From Cladorhizidae sp. MBARI D1340-BT2 (lineage: Eukaryota > Porifera > Demospongiae > Poecilosclerida > Cladorhizidae), in contig JAQNBH010000010.1 in the NCBI GenBank assembly GCA_028752905.1, positions 14,482,984-14,546,983 of the forward strand: a stretch of 64,000 nucleotides of DNA. The letters run 5' to 3'. Positions 44,259 to 56,105 of the stretch are shown piece by piece. The position numbers and the translations under genes are program-made. The notes under the pieces were generated by a model. The model did no database searches. It had not been told where the DNA came from and was given only the letters and a program-made list of their open reading frames with translations. Every line of letters starts with the position of its first letter. Positions within the stretch are counted from its first letter, which is position 1.

Positions 44259-45518
44259 ATGGCTATTAAATGCCCATTCCACGGCTGCGAATGGGTGATC
44301 CCAGAGGGCACAAGCCCCATCCTAGCACCAGTGCTCCTCACGACCCACGCATTAAACCACCGTGCCACCCCCAGAGCAAAACCAGTCGCGGTCAGACGCC
44401 CTGAACTAACATCTGGAGGGACCACTGAGGCATGGACTTATTTCCTTCAAAGGTGGAGATCATATGTCACATCAGTTCACATTGAGGGCCAGGACCTGGC
44501 AATACAACTCCTGGAATGCTGTGACGCGAAGCTTCGGCGTGACGTCACACGAAACGCGATCGGTCCCCTACCCATCGAAGGGATGACTGAGGAAGACCTA
44601 TTGGCAGCGATCAAATCCCTAGCCGTGACAGCCGAGAACACTAAGGTGGCCCGCGTCACCCTATCGAGGATGACCCAAGATCGCTCAGAACCCATCAGGG
44701 CATTCGCGGCACGCCTCCGGGGACAAGCCGAGGTCTGCCGCTTCCTCAAGAAGTGCCCTGATTGCGACGGAGTAGTGAATCAAGGTGAGGAGTGGGTGGC
44801 TGACCAGCTATGCATAGGCCTAGCAGATGCTGAGATCCAGGAGGATCTCCTCAAGCACCCGGACCAGGACATGTGTGTAGAGGACACCATCCGCTTCATC
44901 GAAGTGAGGGCCACGGGTAAGAAGTCTGCCATGACCATGACCACCCCCAGTAGCACACTCGCCCTGGATGACCACACTGCTGAGGCTGTGACCTCTCAGT
45001 ACAGGAGGCAACAACGCCCACCCCCTACACAGCCTTCCCCAACCACATCCAGGGGACGTGGCATCAATCCTACCCGTCCACAGCAGCAAACCAAACCACA
45101 TCCCACACTGCCCAAAGGCCCATGCACCTACTGCGGCCAACGAGGCCACGGGGAGCAAGAGCGGACTGCCTACCGTCGCATCCATTGCCCGGCCTTTGGC
45201 ACCACCTGCACCTCATGCGGCCGTCAACACCACACAGCCTCGGTATGCTGGCAGCGAATTGAACACGAGTTAGCCCTCACAGAAACAGCTCTAGGAATGT
45301 CCGAGGGCACCCTGCAACACCAAACATGGCAGAGGGACACCAGCTCCTGGGTGCAACAACGCTCCCCATCACAACCCGTGATCCAATCCTGGTGTCATCC
45401 CATGTGGAGGACTTCAGAGCCCACGGCCACACACTGCCCAGAGAGTCCAGACACATCTCTACCACAGCACTCGCGGACACCGGCTGCCAAAGCTGCTTGG
45501 CAGGCCCGGACCTTATGA
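44259..45518 (+). CDS. gag: Gag of the Gypsy element
   Basis: An ORF of 419 codons. Residues 1-60 include a CPFHGCEW start. Residues about 60-220 have the capsid-like features of Gypsy Gag (WTYFLQRWRSYVTS, LLECCDAKLRRDV, RMTQDRSEPIRAFAARLRGQ). A Pro/Gln/Thr-rich linker follows, then a nucleocapsid region with CTYCGQRGH and CTSCGRQHHTASVC at about residues 288-330, zinc-knuckle-like. It packages element RNA into cytoplasmic particles. The ORF overlaps the protease frame (45,326 onward) by about 190 nt. The protease lies in the -1 frame, so a -1 ribosomal frameshift would fuse them. I see no textbook slippery heptamer. Translation probably starts at 44,259, the first ATG in frame after the leader. 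Confidence 0.85.
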   Translation: MAIKCPFHGCEWVIPEGTSPILAPVLLTTHALNHRATPRAKPVAVRRPELTSGGTTEAWTYFLQRWRSYVTSVHIEGQDLAIQLLECCDAKLRRDVTRNAIGPLPIEGMTEEDLLAAIKSLAVTAENTKVARVTLSRMTQDRSEPIRAFAARLRGQAEVCRFLKKCPDCDGVVNQGEEWVADQLCIGLADAEIQEDLLKHPDQDMCVEDTIRFIEVRATGKKSAMTMTTPSSTLALDDHTAEAVTSQYRRQQRPPPTQPSPTTSRGRGINPTRPQQQTKPHPTLPKGPCTYCGQRGHGEQERTAYRRIHCPAFGTTCTSCGRQHHTASVCWQRIEHELALTETALGMSEGTLQHQTWQRDTSSWVQQRSPSQPVIQSWCHPMWRTSEPTATHCPESPDTSLPQHSRTPAAKAAWQARTL

Positions 45519-46219
45519 AGAACCTCCATATCCTGCCAACCGACCTCATTCCAGCCAATCTAACGATGAAGTCAGCCAGTGGTAACAACCTCCCCATCCT
45601 CGGGGCAGCCCTACTGCGCATCCAGATTCCATCCGGCGCGGAGACGCGCCAGATGGTCTACTTCAGCTCGGAGGCATCCCAGATCTACCTCAGCATGGCC
45701 ACACTGGCCGACTTGGACCTGATCCCAAGGAACTTCCCGTCAGGATCACCCTCCAACCGATCTACCAGGCACTGCAACAACGCGGCCCAGATCACCCAGG
45801 AGACTCAACCGTCCAACATCCCCTTGCCCACCCAGAGGCGACCGGGAGACCAACCGCCCCGAACCAGCGACCACTACCCCACGAGCGACCAGACTCGGCG
45901 ACCATGCTCATGCCCACCTAGAGCACCGCCCCCACCACGCCCCACGGAACTTCCATACCCTGCCACACCGGACAACAGAGTACGACTGGAGCAACATCTC
46001 CTCCAGCTCTACGCCTCCAGCTCCTTCAATATTTGTGAGCACCAGCCTCTCCCCATGATGGCCGGACCACCACTCTCTTTGAGTATAGACCCTACAGCCG
46101 TCCCCAAACCCTGCCACACACCCATCACCGTCCCCATCCACTGGCAGGACGAGGTGAAGGCAGGACTGGACCGCGATGTTCGACTCGGACCCCGGACACT
46201 TGGTGTCACCGCATGGTGA
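45326..46219 (+). CDS. Protease and linker of the Gypsy element
   Basis: A frame of 297 codons, in -1 relation to Gag. The aspartic-protease active site is TTALADTGCQSCLAG (about residues 46-60, D-T-G), followed by NLTMKSASGNNLPILGAALL, the usual flap and strand positions. A Pro-rich linker leads to IHWQDEVKAGLDRDVRLG, the first conserved block before RT. The frame then ends (GVTAW*) at 46,219 while RT continues in another frame from 46,213. The ATG at 45,326 may not be used. The frame is open back to about 45,265, consistent with expression by frameshifting from Gag. Confidence 0.8.
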   Translation: MAEGHQLLGATTLPITTRDPILVSSHVEDFRAHGHTLPRESRHISTTALADTGCQSCLAGPDLMKNLHILPTDLIPANLTMKSASGNNLPILGAALLRIQIPSGAETRQMVYFSSEASQIYLSMATLADLDLIPRNFPSGSPSNRSTRHCNNAAQITQETQPSNIPLPTQRRPGDQPPRTSDHYPTSDQTRRPCSCPPRAPPPPRPTELPYPATPDNRVRLEQHLLQLYASSSFNICEHQPLPMMAGPPLSLSIDPTAVPKPCHTPITVPIHWQDEVKAGLDRDVRLGPRTLGVTAW

Positions 46220-49158
46220 TATGCACCAAGAAGAACGGGTCCCTGAGGCGGACCATCAACTTTCAGGAGTTGAACCGTCACGCCACAAGAGAGACACACC
46301 ACTGCGCCTCCCCCTTCCACCAGGCACGAGCCGTTCCAGTCAACACCAAGAAAACTATCTTTGATGCCTGGAACGGCTACCATTCAGTTGCCCTCTCGCC
46401 AGAAGATCGACACTACACCACCTTTATTACCCCCTGGGGCAGATATCGATACTGCTCCGCCCCACAAGGCTACATCGCCTCAGGGGACGCATATACTGCG
46501 AGGTATGACGCCATCATCTCACACATCGGTCGAAAGACCAAATGTATTGATGACGCCCTGCTATGGAGCGACTCAATCGAAGAGCCCTTCCATCAAGCCA
46601 CTGAATGGCTGGACATCTGCGCCCTCAACGGGATCACACTGAACCCGCGCAAGTTCCACTTTGCACAGGACGAGGTGGAATTTGCTGGGTTCACTATTAC
46701 CCCATCAGAAGTCAGGCCATCAAAGAAGTACCTCGAGGCTATCACGGGATTCCCGACCCCCAAGAACATCACAGACGTATGCGCATGGTTTGGCTTAGTC
46801 AACCAGGTCGCGTACGCCTTCTCCATGGCACCTACCATGCAGCCATTCCGGGACCTTCTGAAGCCAACAAACAAATTCCTTTGGAATGACCAGATACAAC
46901 GTGCTTTCGACCTATCCAAGTCCACCATCTGCCAGCAGATTGCTGAAGGCGTCAACATCTACGACAAGAGCCGACCCACCTGCCTGGCGACGGACTGGAG
47001 TAAGGACGGGATCGGGTACTGGCTGTTTCAAAAACATTGCCAGTGCCCATCCCGCGAAATCCTCTGTTGCCAAGAGGGATGGAAAGTAGTACTGGTCGGC
47101 TCGAAATTCACCCACTCCGCCGAGTCCAGATATGCCCCCATAGAAGGAGAGGCCCTCGCCATCGCTGACGCCCTAGAAAAAGCACGCCACTTTGTCCTTG
47201 GGTGCAGTGACCTCCAGATTGCAGTGGACCACAAGCCACTGCTCAAAATCTTCGGAGATCGCTCACTCGAGGACATCCATAACACCCGCCTCCGGAACCT
47301 GAAAGAGAAGACACTGCCGTACAAGTTCCGGATGGTCTACATCCCGGGGATCCGAAACCATACCAGTGATGCTCTGTCCCGCCACCCTTCAGGCAACCGC
47401 TCACCGGCCAAGCTGCACCTCCAGGATGACCACCACTCCGAGACATCCCTGGTGGACCCATCAGCCATCCCAACATGCCACATCTCATCCTTACCAGTGA
47501 ACGCCGATGGACTGGCCACCGCCATGTGCGCCGCCATCCACGACATCCCTATTACCTGGGAAACCCTCCAGATTGCCACAGCATCCGACCCAGCACTCCA
47601 ACAGCTGACGGATGTCATTGAAGATGGACCACCCGAAGCGAGACACCACCTACCCGCACTGATCCGGGACTACTTCCCCATCATAGACATCCTCTCCACA
47701 GTAGACGGCGTCGTATGCAATGGGGAACGGATTGTAATTCCCCTGGCCCTCCGTCAAAGATGCCTCAACGCTCTCCACGCTGCCCACCAAGGCACAAGCA
47801 GCATGACCGCCAGAGCTCAGACCTCCCTATATTGGCCCGGCATGTCCAAGGACATCACAGCAACACGGCAACAATGCGCCACATGCAATGGGAATGCCCC
47901 TTCCCAACCAGCCATGCCATCAACGACACCAGCCGACCCGGAGTACCCATTCCAGCACTTGTGCGCGGACTACTTCCATCACGAAGGGTTCGCGTATCTC
48001 GTGCTGGTGGACCGATACTCCAACTGGCCGATCGTCACAAGAGCCACCAATGGAGCAGACGGCCTATGTCAAGTACTACGCGACACATTCTCCACTTATG
48101 GCATTCCAGAGACACTCACATCAGACGGCGGCCCGGAATTTGCATCCCACACCACCAGGGACTTCCTTGCAGCCTGGAGCGTCCTGCATCGCATATCCTC
48201 AGCATACAACCCGCACGCTAACTGCCGGGCAGAAACAGCCGTGAAGACTACCAAAAGACTGATCGCCGGTAACACAGACCCAGGCGGCTCACTATCCGAC
48301 AGTTTCCACATCGCATTGCTCCAATATCGGAACGGACCAAGTGCCGACACCAACATGTCCCCGGCACAATGCCTGTTCGGGCGGGCCACCAGAGACCTCC
48401 TCCCTGGACTCCCTGAATCATACCTCCCACATCAGGACTGGACGACACGGCTCGACCTACGACAACGTGCGCTGTCCAGACGCCAGGTCACCAGCCGTGC
48501 CAGATGGGATGAACACTCCCAAGGCCTGTCCCCACTCCGTTGCGGTGACACAGTCATGATTCAAAATCAGACTGGACGTCACCCAACGAAGTGGGACAAG
48601 TCTGGCACGGTCGTGGAAGTACTGCAGTATCACCAATATGCAGTACGGACCGACGGCTCTGGGAGGCTCACAACTCGAAACCGACGATACCTTCGGAAAT
48701 TCGACCCCTTAACCACCTCAGCCAACCCGCACACTATCATACCCCAACCATTACCTGTGCCGGCCAAGGCAACACCTACACCCGACCGCCCAGCTATCCC
48801 CCCTCAGCCCTCATCTGCCCCGGTGGCAAGGACTACGCAACCGCCTCCAAACAGCGCGACCACTCCAACCCCTGCCAACCCAAACCTTCAGGCTCAACCG
48901 GCAGTACATCCTCACATGCCACCGGCCACCATAAGCCAACCAACCCAGAACCCACCGGCGTCGCCCCCCCTGCCAACATCGGATAACCCAACAGGACCAA
49001 GCTATGCTTCGGTGGCCAAAACACCTGTAAGACCTGCCCCCATGCTGCAGCGCCACCTGATCCCCCTGCCCACACCTCCTCGGAAAGCCACGCCCACACC
49101 GAAGTCACCCAGAAGAAGCAAGAGAGGCCCAAAGCCCGTAGACCGTCTGGGTTACTAA
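46213..49158 (+). CDS. pol: Reverse transcriptase, RNase H and integrase of the Gypsy element
   Basis: A single frame of 981 codons. RT: INFQELNRHATRETHH, DAWNGYHSVALSPEDRHYTT, TPWGRYRYCSAPQGY and the active site CIDDALLW (residues ~110-117, where most Gypsy RTs have Y-x-D-D). RNase H: CLATDWSKDGIG, EGEALAIADALEKARHFV and DHKPLLKIF to SDALSRHPSG. Integrase: HAAHQG...CATC (HHCC zinc site), CADYFHHEG, TSDGGPEF and RAETAVK (D-D-E catalytic triad), then a GPY/F-like tail (WDKSGTVVEVLQYHQYAV) and a Pro-rich C-terminus. The start is ambiguous. TWCHRMV at 46,199-46,219 belongs to RT but precedes the first ATG. The protease-frame LG is followed by only 8 nt before it, where relatives have roughly 25-30. 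A small deletion probably broke the frame here. Confidence 0.9.
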   Translation: MVICTKKNGSLRRTINFQELNRHATRETHHCASPFHQARAVPVNTKKTIFDAWNGYHSVALSPEDRHYTTFITPWGRYRYCSAPQGYIASGDAYTARYDAIISHIGRKTKCIDDALLWSDSIEEPFHQATEWLDICALNGITLNPRKFHFAQDEVEFAGFTITPSEVRPSKKYLEAITGFPTPKNITDVCAWFGLVNQVAYAFSMAPTMQPFRDLLKPTNKFLWNDQIQRAFDLSKSTICQQIAEGVNIYDKSRPTCLATDWSKDGIGYWLFQKHCQCPSREILCCQEGWKVVLVGSKFTHSAESRYAPIEGEALAIADALEKARHFVLGCSDLQIAVDHKPLLKIFGDRSLEDIHNTRLRNLKEKTLPYKFRMVYIPGIRNHTSDALSRHPSGNRSPAKLHLQDDHHSETSLVDPSAIPTCHISSLPVNADGLATAMCAAIHDIPITWETLQIATASDPALQQLTDVIEDGPPEARHHLPALIRDYFPIIDILSTVDGVVCNGERIVIPLALRQRCLNALHAAHQGTSSMTARAQTSLYWPGMSKDITATRQQCATCNGNAPSQPAMPSTTPADPEYPFQHLCADYFHHEGFAYLVLVDRYSNWPIVTRATNGADGLCQVLRDTFSTYGIPETLTSDGGPEFASHTTRDFLAAWSVLHRISSAYNPHANCRAETAVKTTKRLIAGNTDPGGSLSDSFHIALLQYRNGPSADTNMSPAQCLFGRATRDLLPGLPESYLPHQDWTTRLDLRQRALSRRQVTSRARWDEHSQGLSPLRCGDTVMIQNQTGRHPTKWDKSGTVVEVLQYHQYAVRTDGSGRLTTRNRRYLRKFDPLTTSANPHTIIPQPLPVPAKATPTPDRPAIPPQPSSAPVARTTQPPPNSATTPTPANPNLQAQPAVHPHMPPATISQPTQNPPASPPLPTSDNPTGPSYASVAKTPVRPAPMLQRHLIPLPTPPRKATPTPKSPRRSKRGPKPVDRLGY

Positions 49159-49198
49159 TCACTCCTCAGCAGAACCCGAGCCTCTGCTTGGGGGGAGA

Positions 49199-49400
49199 TA
49201 GAGAATACAGAGCTAACCTAACTAACTACAGACTCATATATATGTATCCCAATGCTATGTATGGACTTTACCTACTTAACGACCCCTTACCTTGCGCATG
49301 CTTCCTATACATCCTTCACTTGTGCATGCATTGCTTTATGATGATAATGATTCTATATCCAGTTACATCTATGGGCAAATGCACAGTGTGTTATCCTCGA
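49199..49400 (+). repeat. 3' LTR (202 bp)
   Basis: Identical to the 5' LTR by eye. Preceded by the purine tract GGGGGGAGA and followed by the target duplication GCTTT. Confidence 0.95.
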
Positions 49401-49405
49401 GCTTT

Positions 49406-51325
49406 ATTTTCAAGACACAAGTTAAACTTAGCCTTCAGTTTAAACTAAGCTACCAAACATTGCCCCAAGGTCAGTAAATAGCCACCAGGCTTAGTCTGAG
49501 CTAAGCCTTCCAAACTAATTTAAGCTAAACTCATAAATAGCACAAGAAATAAGGCACATCCTTCTTCCATTAGTTTAGTTTCATAGCTTAGTGTTGATGA
49601 GATTACAGGCTCCCATAAAATATTCACATATATATAAGGATCCTGCTTGGTAGGAGAAAGTGGAAAAGCTGTAATTGCACATTAGGAGACAAGGGAGAAC
49701 TGCAAACTAAATTGAATACAGCAATCACTGTTAAAAAACACGAAGTTGATAAAGCATGGGATGAAGAAGAAAGATTCTAATGGCTTGCATCAGTGTTAAA
49801 AAGTATCCCCCCATTGCAGGGTTGGTATACTGCATTGTTCAGGAATGCAGACTCTTCAGAGTCATAATATTTTATTCGAGAAGTAAATTTGTCATTTAGA
49901 GAACAACTGAGTTTGTTAAATTTGTACTTGTAAGCACTTTTGAACTTAGGCTTGGCTCCACAATCAAACAGCAATTTCACCTAGAATGCACATGGAGCTT
50001 TTGCATGAAAAGTTATTATTGTGTGGCTACCTATCAATGGTTTACTACTAAACAAATAGTGATACATGTTGAGAACTAGCAAGCTGGAACACTATCAACT
50101 ACTACAAATTGCTAGCTCGAAAACTTGTAGTTAGAGTAGTGGACAAAAAGTGATGAAAAAACATTATAAAATGCTAGCTATTTCAAAAGATCACTTTATG
50201 TGCCTCAGTATTTAAATCTGTAAATATGTAAAAAAATCATTGCATGTGAAATATAATTAATTAGCCCTGTGACTTGAGTTACCAAATAAGTAAGTAAAGT
50301 TTAAATGCCCCAAAAAGTTATTCATTATAGCTTTGAATCTTGGTAGTTTAGAAAGCTTATAAATTATAATTAGTTGCTAATGTTGTTAACTAAAGTACTA
50401 GCAAAATTTTAACTTGATTTACCACCTCTTTCAAAGTGTTGTTATTCCTCCTGAAATTCATGTATGCATTAGTAGATGCCTACCAGAAGAAGGAGGAGCT
50501 TTTCAGGGCTCCATGACTTCCTTCCTGTCCACAAATCACATAATCTAAAAGCTAAACAGCTGACAGTGGAGCTCATTGTATACATGACTTGAATACTCTG
50601 ATTGGTCCTATATTAATTTTGTGCTGGAAAAGAAATTATTTCTAATCCAGTGTACGATTGTATTCCATTCTGTTTTGCATCGTGGTTCATGATATGATGA
50701 ATGTTGTGTAAAGACATAATAATATGTTCTTTAATAAAACAGTTGTAGTATTCAAACTGTCAATGAAGCAGCGCAGTACAGAGAAGATGAGAGCAGCACA
50801 ATTATGCCAGTGAAAATCATAAAGGAAAAAAATACGTGGCTAGCTAATCCAGTCACTTTCACGATATCTCCACTGACTATTGATGATACAATGAGTAGAT
50901 CACTCAATGTTCTTGTAGAAAGATTTTTGCTCAAGAAAAATATTGATACTCCAATTCAACCAAGTAATATAACAATGTATTAAAATCACCGTCCTAATAA
51001 CCAACTTCAATTTTTATTCACTCGACCTTTCTACTAGATGCTCTAGCAGGAATAATGAGACTCTAAGGCTCACATGATCCTGTTATATACCAGTTTCTAG
51101 CTATCCACCACATGCCCATACATGCACCTAGCACATGTACTGGATGTAAAAAAATAAAAAATAAAGTAAAAAATAATAATAATTTATTTTTATTTTTAAT
51201 AAATTTATATGAAAAATTAAAAAAATTAATAAAATCAAATGAATAACAATAAAAAATGTACCTAAATAATAAGCAAATAAATAAAACAACAATTCCATAT
51301 ATAATAATATTAACATAATTCCCTC
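49406..51325. other. AT-rich DNA with no supported gene
   Basis: Only short frames. The minus-strand frame at 50,752-50,934 has a hydrophobic segment (FFSFMIFTGIIVLLSSSLYC) that could be a transmembrane helix, but no splice context or homologue was recognised. The stretch 51,140-51,310 is a strongly A/T-biased AAAATAATAATAATTT-like run. Confidence 0.35.
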
Positions 51326-52090
51326 TTGAACTCGAGTGTGGATCTAGCTTCACTGGTATGTATTCAGGCTGCAGCTAGGAGGAGTCAGGATCTTGGATAT
51401 GCCCTTCCCATGTCATCCTTAGGCCTCCGAATTGATGATGATGTGATTAGGGTGGCTACGAGTTTGCGTTTGGGTGTTCCTCTCTCTCATTCCCACAATG
51501 TCTGCAGTGTAGATTCCAAGTGAATCAGTTTGGCACTCATGGTCTCAACTGTCGGAGGAGTCAAGGTCATTTCTCGAGGCATGCAGCTGTAAATGACATT
51601 ATGATTATTCATAGATCACTAGCTTCCATAAATATTCCCTCTCACCTGGAGCCTTAAGGCATTTCTCACTCAGATGGCAAGTGTCCTGATGGCGCTTCCA
51701 TTGTCCCAAGAATGGCTGTATTATTGTGTGGGATGCTACATGTGTGGACAATTTGCTCCATCCTATGTAAACTTATTACATGAAGGTCCTGGGTCAATGG
51801 CAAACAGAGCCAAGTTCCTGAAAAAGGAAAAATACGGAAACATTGTTGCTACACACTTCTTTGTCCCAATTGGGATAGAGACCACTGGAGTGTTTGGAGG
51901 GGAGGCATCTTTGTTCTTTCGGGAGTTAGGTGGCCATCTCAAAGCAAAGTGCGATGAACCACGTTCCCATCATTTTCTCCTCCAGAGAATTTCTATTGCA
52001 ATCCAGCATTGGAACACTGCAGTGGTGTTAGGCACTAGTCAGTATATCTTTATTGGTAGTTATGTACCGGGAATATTATTGTTTATTGTT
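51326..52090 (+). pseudogene. LINE 3' fragment with restriction-like endonuclease motifs
   Basis: Reading across three frames gives ALPMSSLGLRIDDDVIRVAT and LRLGVP. A Cys-His segment follows (THGLNCRRSQGHFSRHAAVN, about 51,540-51,595). Next come GKCPDGASIVP (51,675-51,705) and VWDATCVD (51,727-51,745), then VPIGIETTGVFGG and FLLQRISIAIQHWNTAVVLG (about 51,870-52,035). A PDG...WD spacing after an HGL.C...RH zinc site is the signature of restriction-like endonucleases downstream of the RT in early-branching non-LTR elements (R2/NeSL type). The RT itself is absent (5' truncated). Frameshifts near 51,530 and 51,710 disable it. It runs directly into the AAT microsatellite. Confidence 0.7.
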
Positions 52091-52091
52091 C

Positions 52092-53035
<944 letters not shown>

Positions 53036-53067
53036 ACAGCGAACAGGATAAGGACAAGAAGGTGAAA

Positions 53068-53475
53068 GCACACACACACAGAGAGAGAGGCAGAAAGAGA
53101 GAAAGAAAGTATCATAAACATATATATAATTATGTTTATCATTTGGCATATTCACTTACTTTCAGATATTTTTGCTCAGTTATTCTGCTTTCAATAAACA
53201 TGGCCATGTTGTATCAAGTAGTCTTGATGTTGTTGATTAGTGGAAGATGGAGTTTAGCAGTTTTTGTCTTAGTGCACATTTTTTTCATGGACCCAAAACT
53301 TGTTCCCAATACTTCCCATGCAAGATATGATACTGACAGAAACAAGATATCTACTAGTCTTATATTACATATCGGACACACTTTCTATTCTCTTTGGGTT
53401 TAACTTGTAACAAAAAGTGAAATCAACTTCAAACTTCCTCTGAGTGCACCACTTCATCAGGGTTGTCTTTCAGGC
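53068..53475 (-). repeat. Inverted copy of satellite spacer sequence
   Basis: The reverse complement of about 9,590-10,110. Shared strings include ACAGAGAGAGAGGCAGAAAG-like, CAATAAACATGGCCATGTTG, TCATGGACCCAAAACTTGTT and CTTCATCAGGGTTGTCTT. It ends where the direct duplication (GATAAGAGTTACTCG) begins. Confidence 0.8.
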
Positions 53476-56105
53476 AGGATAAGAGTTACTCGACCAATGG
53501 GCAGGAGTTTTTCCCATATCACCATGCCTTCTTTCCCCCCACCCAGCCCCCACCCCTATCCATCTTTAAATTGAATAAAGATAAGAGCAGGGATAACAGG
53601 GGTTATATATTCTAACAGGGGGAATAATTAGACTGTGTTAGGAGGAGTAGAAACAGGACTTTCAAGGGTTGGACAAAGAGTATCATAAGGCTAAGTGAGG
53701 ATTAGGGTGCAGGAGTGATTGTCCATTTGGAACTGGCAAGCCTAGTACATTAATGAGCTAATTCGTAATCTCCAATAGGATTACCAAGTCTTTAGCCCTG
53801 TTGATTAGCTGATTGCACTGTATTAGAGTGGGGTTATGTCACTTTTGTTTGTAATATTCTAACTTGGATGCATATAGCAAGCATAGCAAAATAAGATTAA
53901 AGGACACTTTTGAAGGGCACAGGCTAGACTTTTTCAGAAATGACCGAGAGAAATACTAGTACCAACTTAGTATTTATAGTTTAGATGAAGTGGGGGTTCT
54001 TGGGTTCAAAAGAAGTATCCCTTACATTGCTTAACTTTAAGACTCGATTAATATAAATGAACATTGAAGTATATACTCTGTTATAGCAGCTCTGATGTAA
54101 CTATGGTCATGTTCATATCTATGAAAGCTCACTCACTCCTGCACCCTCACCTCACTTGGCCTTATGGCACTATTATCTTGAAAACAACCAACCTCAAACT
54201 TCCTGGAAGTGCACCACCTCATCAGGGTTGTCTTCCATGTAGGATACTAGTATTACACTGTTGGTATAGTAATCGTAACCCACTTAGGACTAACGTGATA
54301 GAAACCAAACTTCCCAGCTTAAAATCTCATCCACTTAGAGATGAACACTTCCTCATTAGGACTACCTTTCCAGGCATCACTTTTTCTGAATAATTAATAC
54401 TTGTAGCCCACATAGAAGGCAATCATCACTCACAGGAAGTTTAGAATTTATTTAATTTTTGTTAGACACAACCAATAACGGAATAAAAAGTGAATTCAAT
54501 TTTAAGGAACTCCACTATCTTGCACACCTAACCACCAATATTTAATATGTTTTTAAGACATACAAGGTATATTACTATTCTAACTAATATTTTGTTCATA
54601 GAAGGTGTGCCGAAGAAGTTATGGGTCATTGAAAATAAGCATGAAGGCAACATCTGCCTAACCTTTAGGTTGCCACCTGACAATGAGCATCACCATTAAG
54701 TCAAACTGTGACAACCAGACATGCCTATAGATAGCAGGATAGTTGAGTAGGAGTATAAACTGTAATCTTATACAATGAAAGCTGGTGGTGAGCAAAACCC
54801 ATGTTAAGAACCTAAATTTAGCAACTACGAACACTTTACTGTTGGTTCCAGCCTCTATTTAGTAAGTATAGATCGTGACTGTAACTTCTCCTGCTCAAAA
54901 GCACAAAAGATTTGATGTCTGCATACATTATTTTCCAAGGTAATCTCTGCAGCAGTTCACTGTCCTTCTACATAGCTAACCTAGTATGTACACATGGCAA
55001 TCCATACCTACATATGAGAGAATGATAATCTTTAGAAAAGCATAGAATTTGTTAAGCAGGTGGTCTTTCCTATGTACAAACTACAGAATAAGGTATATAG
55101 TAGTTGCCAAGGTACCATGTTGGAGATTAATGGCAGGTTTTTGTAATAAGATTTTCTAATTGTACTTATGCACATTAACCATCCCACAACAGTTTAGCCT
55201 TGCTTCTTGATTACCACCTGCCACAGGTGCATTAAGTACATCAAAGATATTATGTCTGGCAATAGCCAGTATGTGCATACATAAATTATAATTATACATA
55301 ATTATGTCCAAACCAAAGAGTGGTAATGTTGTATTTGATGAAAGCAAAAATGCAACCAAAAAAACACAATTATGTATTAATTGCAGCAGACATACCATCA
55401 ACAAAATATTAGCATGCTTATTGTAACAAATTGCCATAGCAACAGAAAGAATCGTACCTAGGTGTGGTTTTGTATCACTAGCTAAAGTTATTTTATGTCT
55501 GTGTAGTGGAGGGAATCGGCTATTAAATATTAGAGTGACATTTATTTGAAGTACAACTAGCTCAATAGTTGGCTGAGTTGGCTCAGCTAGCTACAGCTAA
55601 CTAGGAAGATACACACAGTAGTAGACACACATAAGCTAGACTAAAAGTCCATCCTCTCAACTACAGGCAGTGCTAGAGAATAAGGTAACAGAAGGGGGAA
55701 GCAACAGATTTAAAGTGGTCAGGCCAGGAAGTGGCTATGGCTTCATTACTGTAATATTACTGTAGTTTTCTAAGAATCTGTCCTAATATAAAGAGTTTTG
55801 TTTGAAGAAATATTTTATTTTACCACCAGAAGTGTATACAGGCACAAACTCAGACATTGTTCACCAAAACATGACTAATTGTCTTAGCAGCAAATTTTTT
55901 AGCTTTAAGTTGGCCAGTGAAAACTATGAAAGAAATATTTTAAATGGATGAAAATCACAACTGCTGGCTTGAACTATTTCTTATTGTCCTTTACTGCTGT
56001 TTCTAGAGGCTCTTCTTCAGAGGAAAGCTGCACAGGCATCTATGCTTACCTGGAAACTGGAATCACTTTGAATCCCTATGCTCTTAAGAAATTGACCTGC
56101 TCCTG

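Larger units (their letters stand above)
43937..49400 (+). mobile_element. Ty3/Gypsy-type LTR retrotransposon, recent insertion
   Basis: The element is 5,464 bp, bounded by 202-bp LTRs at 43,937-44,138 and 49,199-49,400 that I read as identical base for base. It is flanked by a 5-bp target duplication GCTTT (43,932-43,936; 49,401-49,405). The LTRs begin TAGAGAATAC and end TATCCTCGA, not the usual TG...CA. A G-rich purine stretch (GGGGGGAGA) precedes the 3' LTR. Inside are Gag, protease, RT, RNase H and integrase in the usual Gypsy order, with no envelope frame. The internal region is visibly GC-rich compared with AT-rich neighbours. Identical LTRs imply very recent insertion, but a frame break before RT (see pol) makes this copy doubtful as an autonomous element. 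Confidence 0.95.

Noticed and set aside
44477..49162. Several minus-strand and alternative-frame ORFs of 65-168 residues inside the Gypsy element
   Set aside because: Shadows of gag and pol in GC-rich DNA. None has a recognisable domain.
50752..50934. Minus-strand ORF with one hydrophobic segment as a membrane protein
   Set aside because: A single 60-codon frame in AT-rich DNA without splice signals, homology or neighbours. Hydrophobic runs are common in such DNA.
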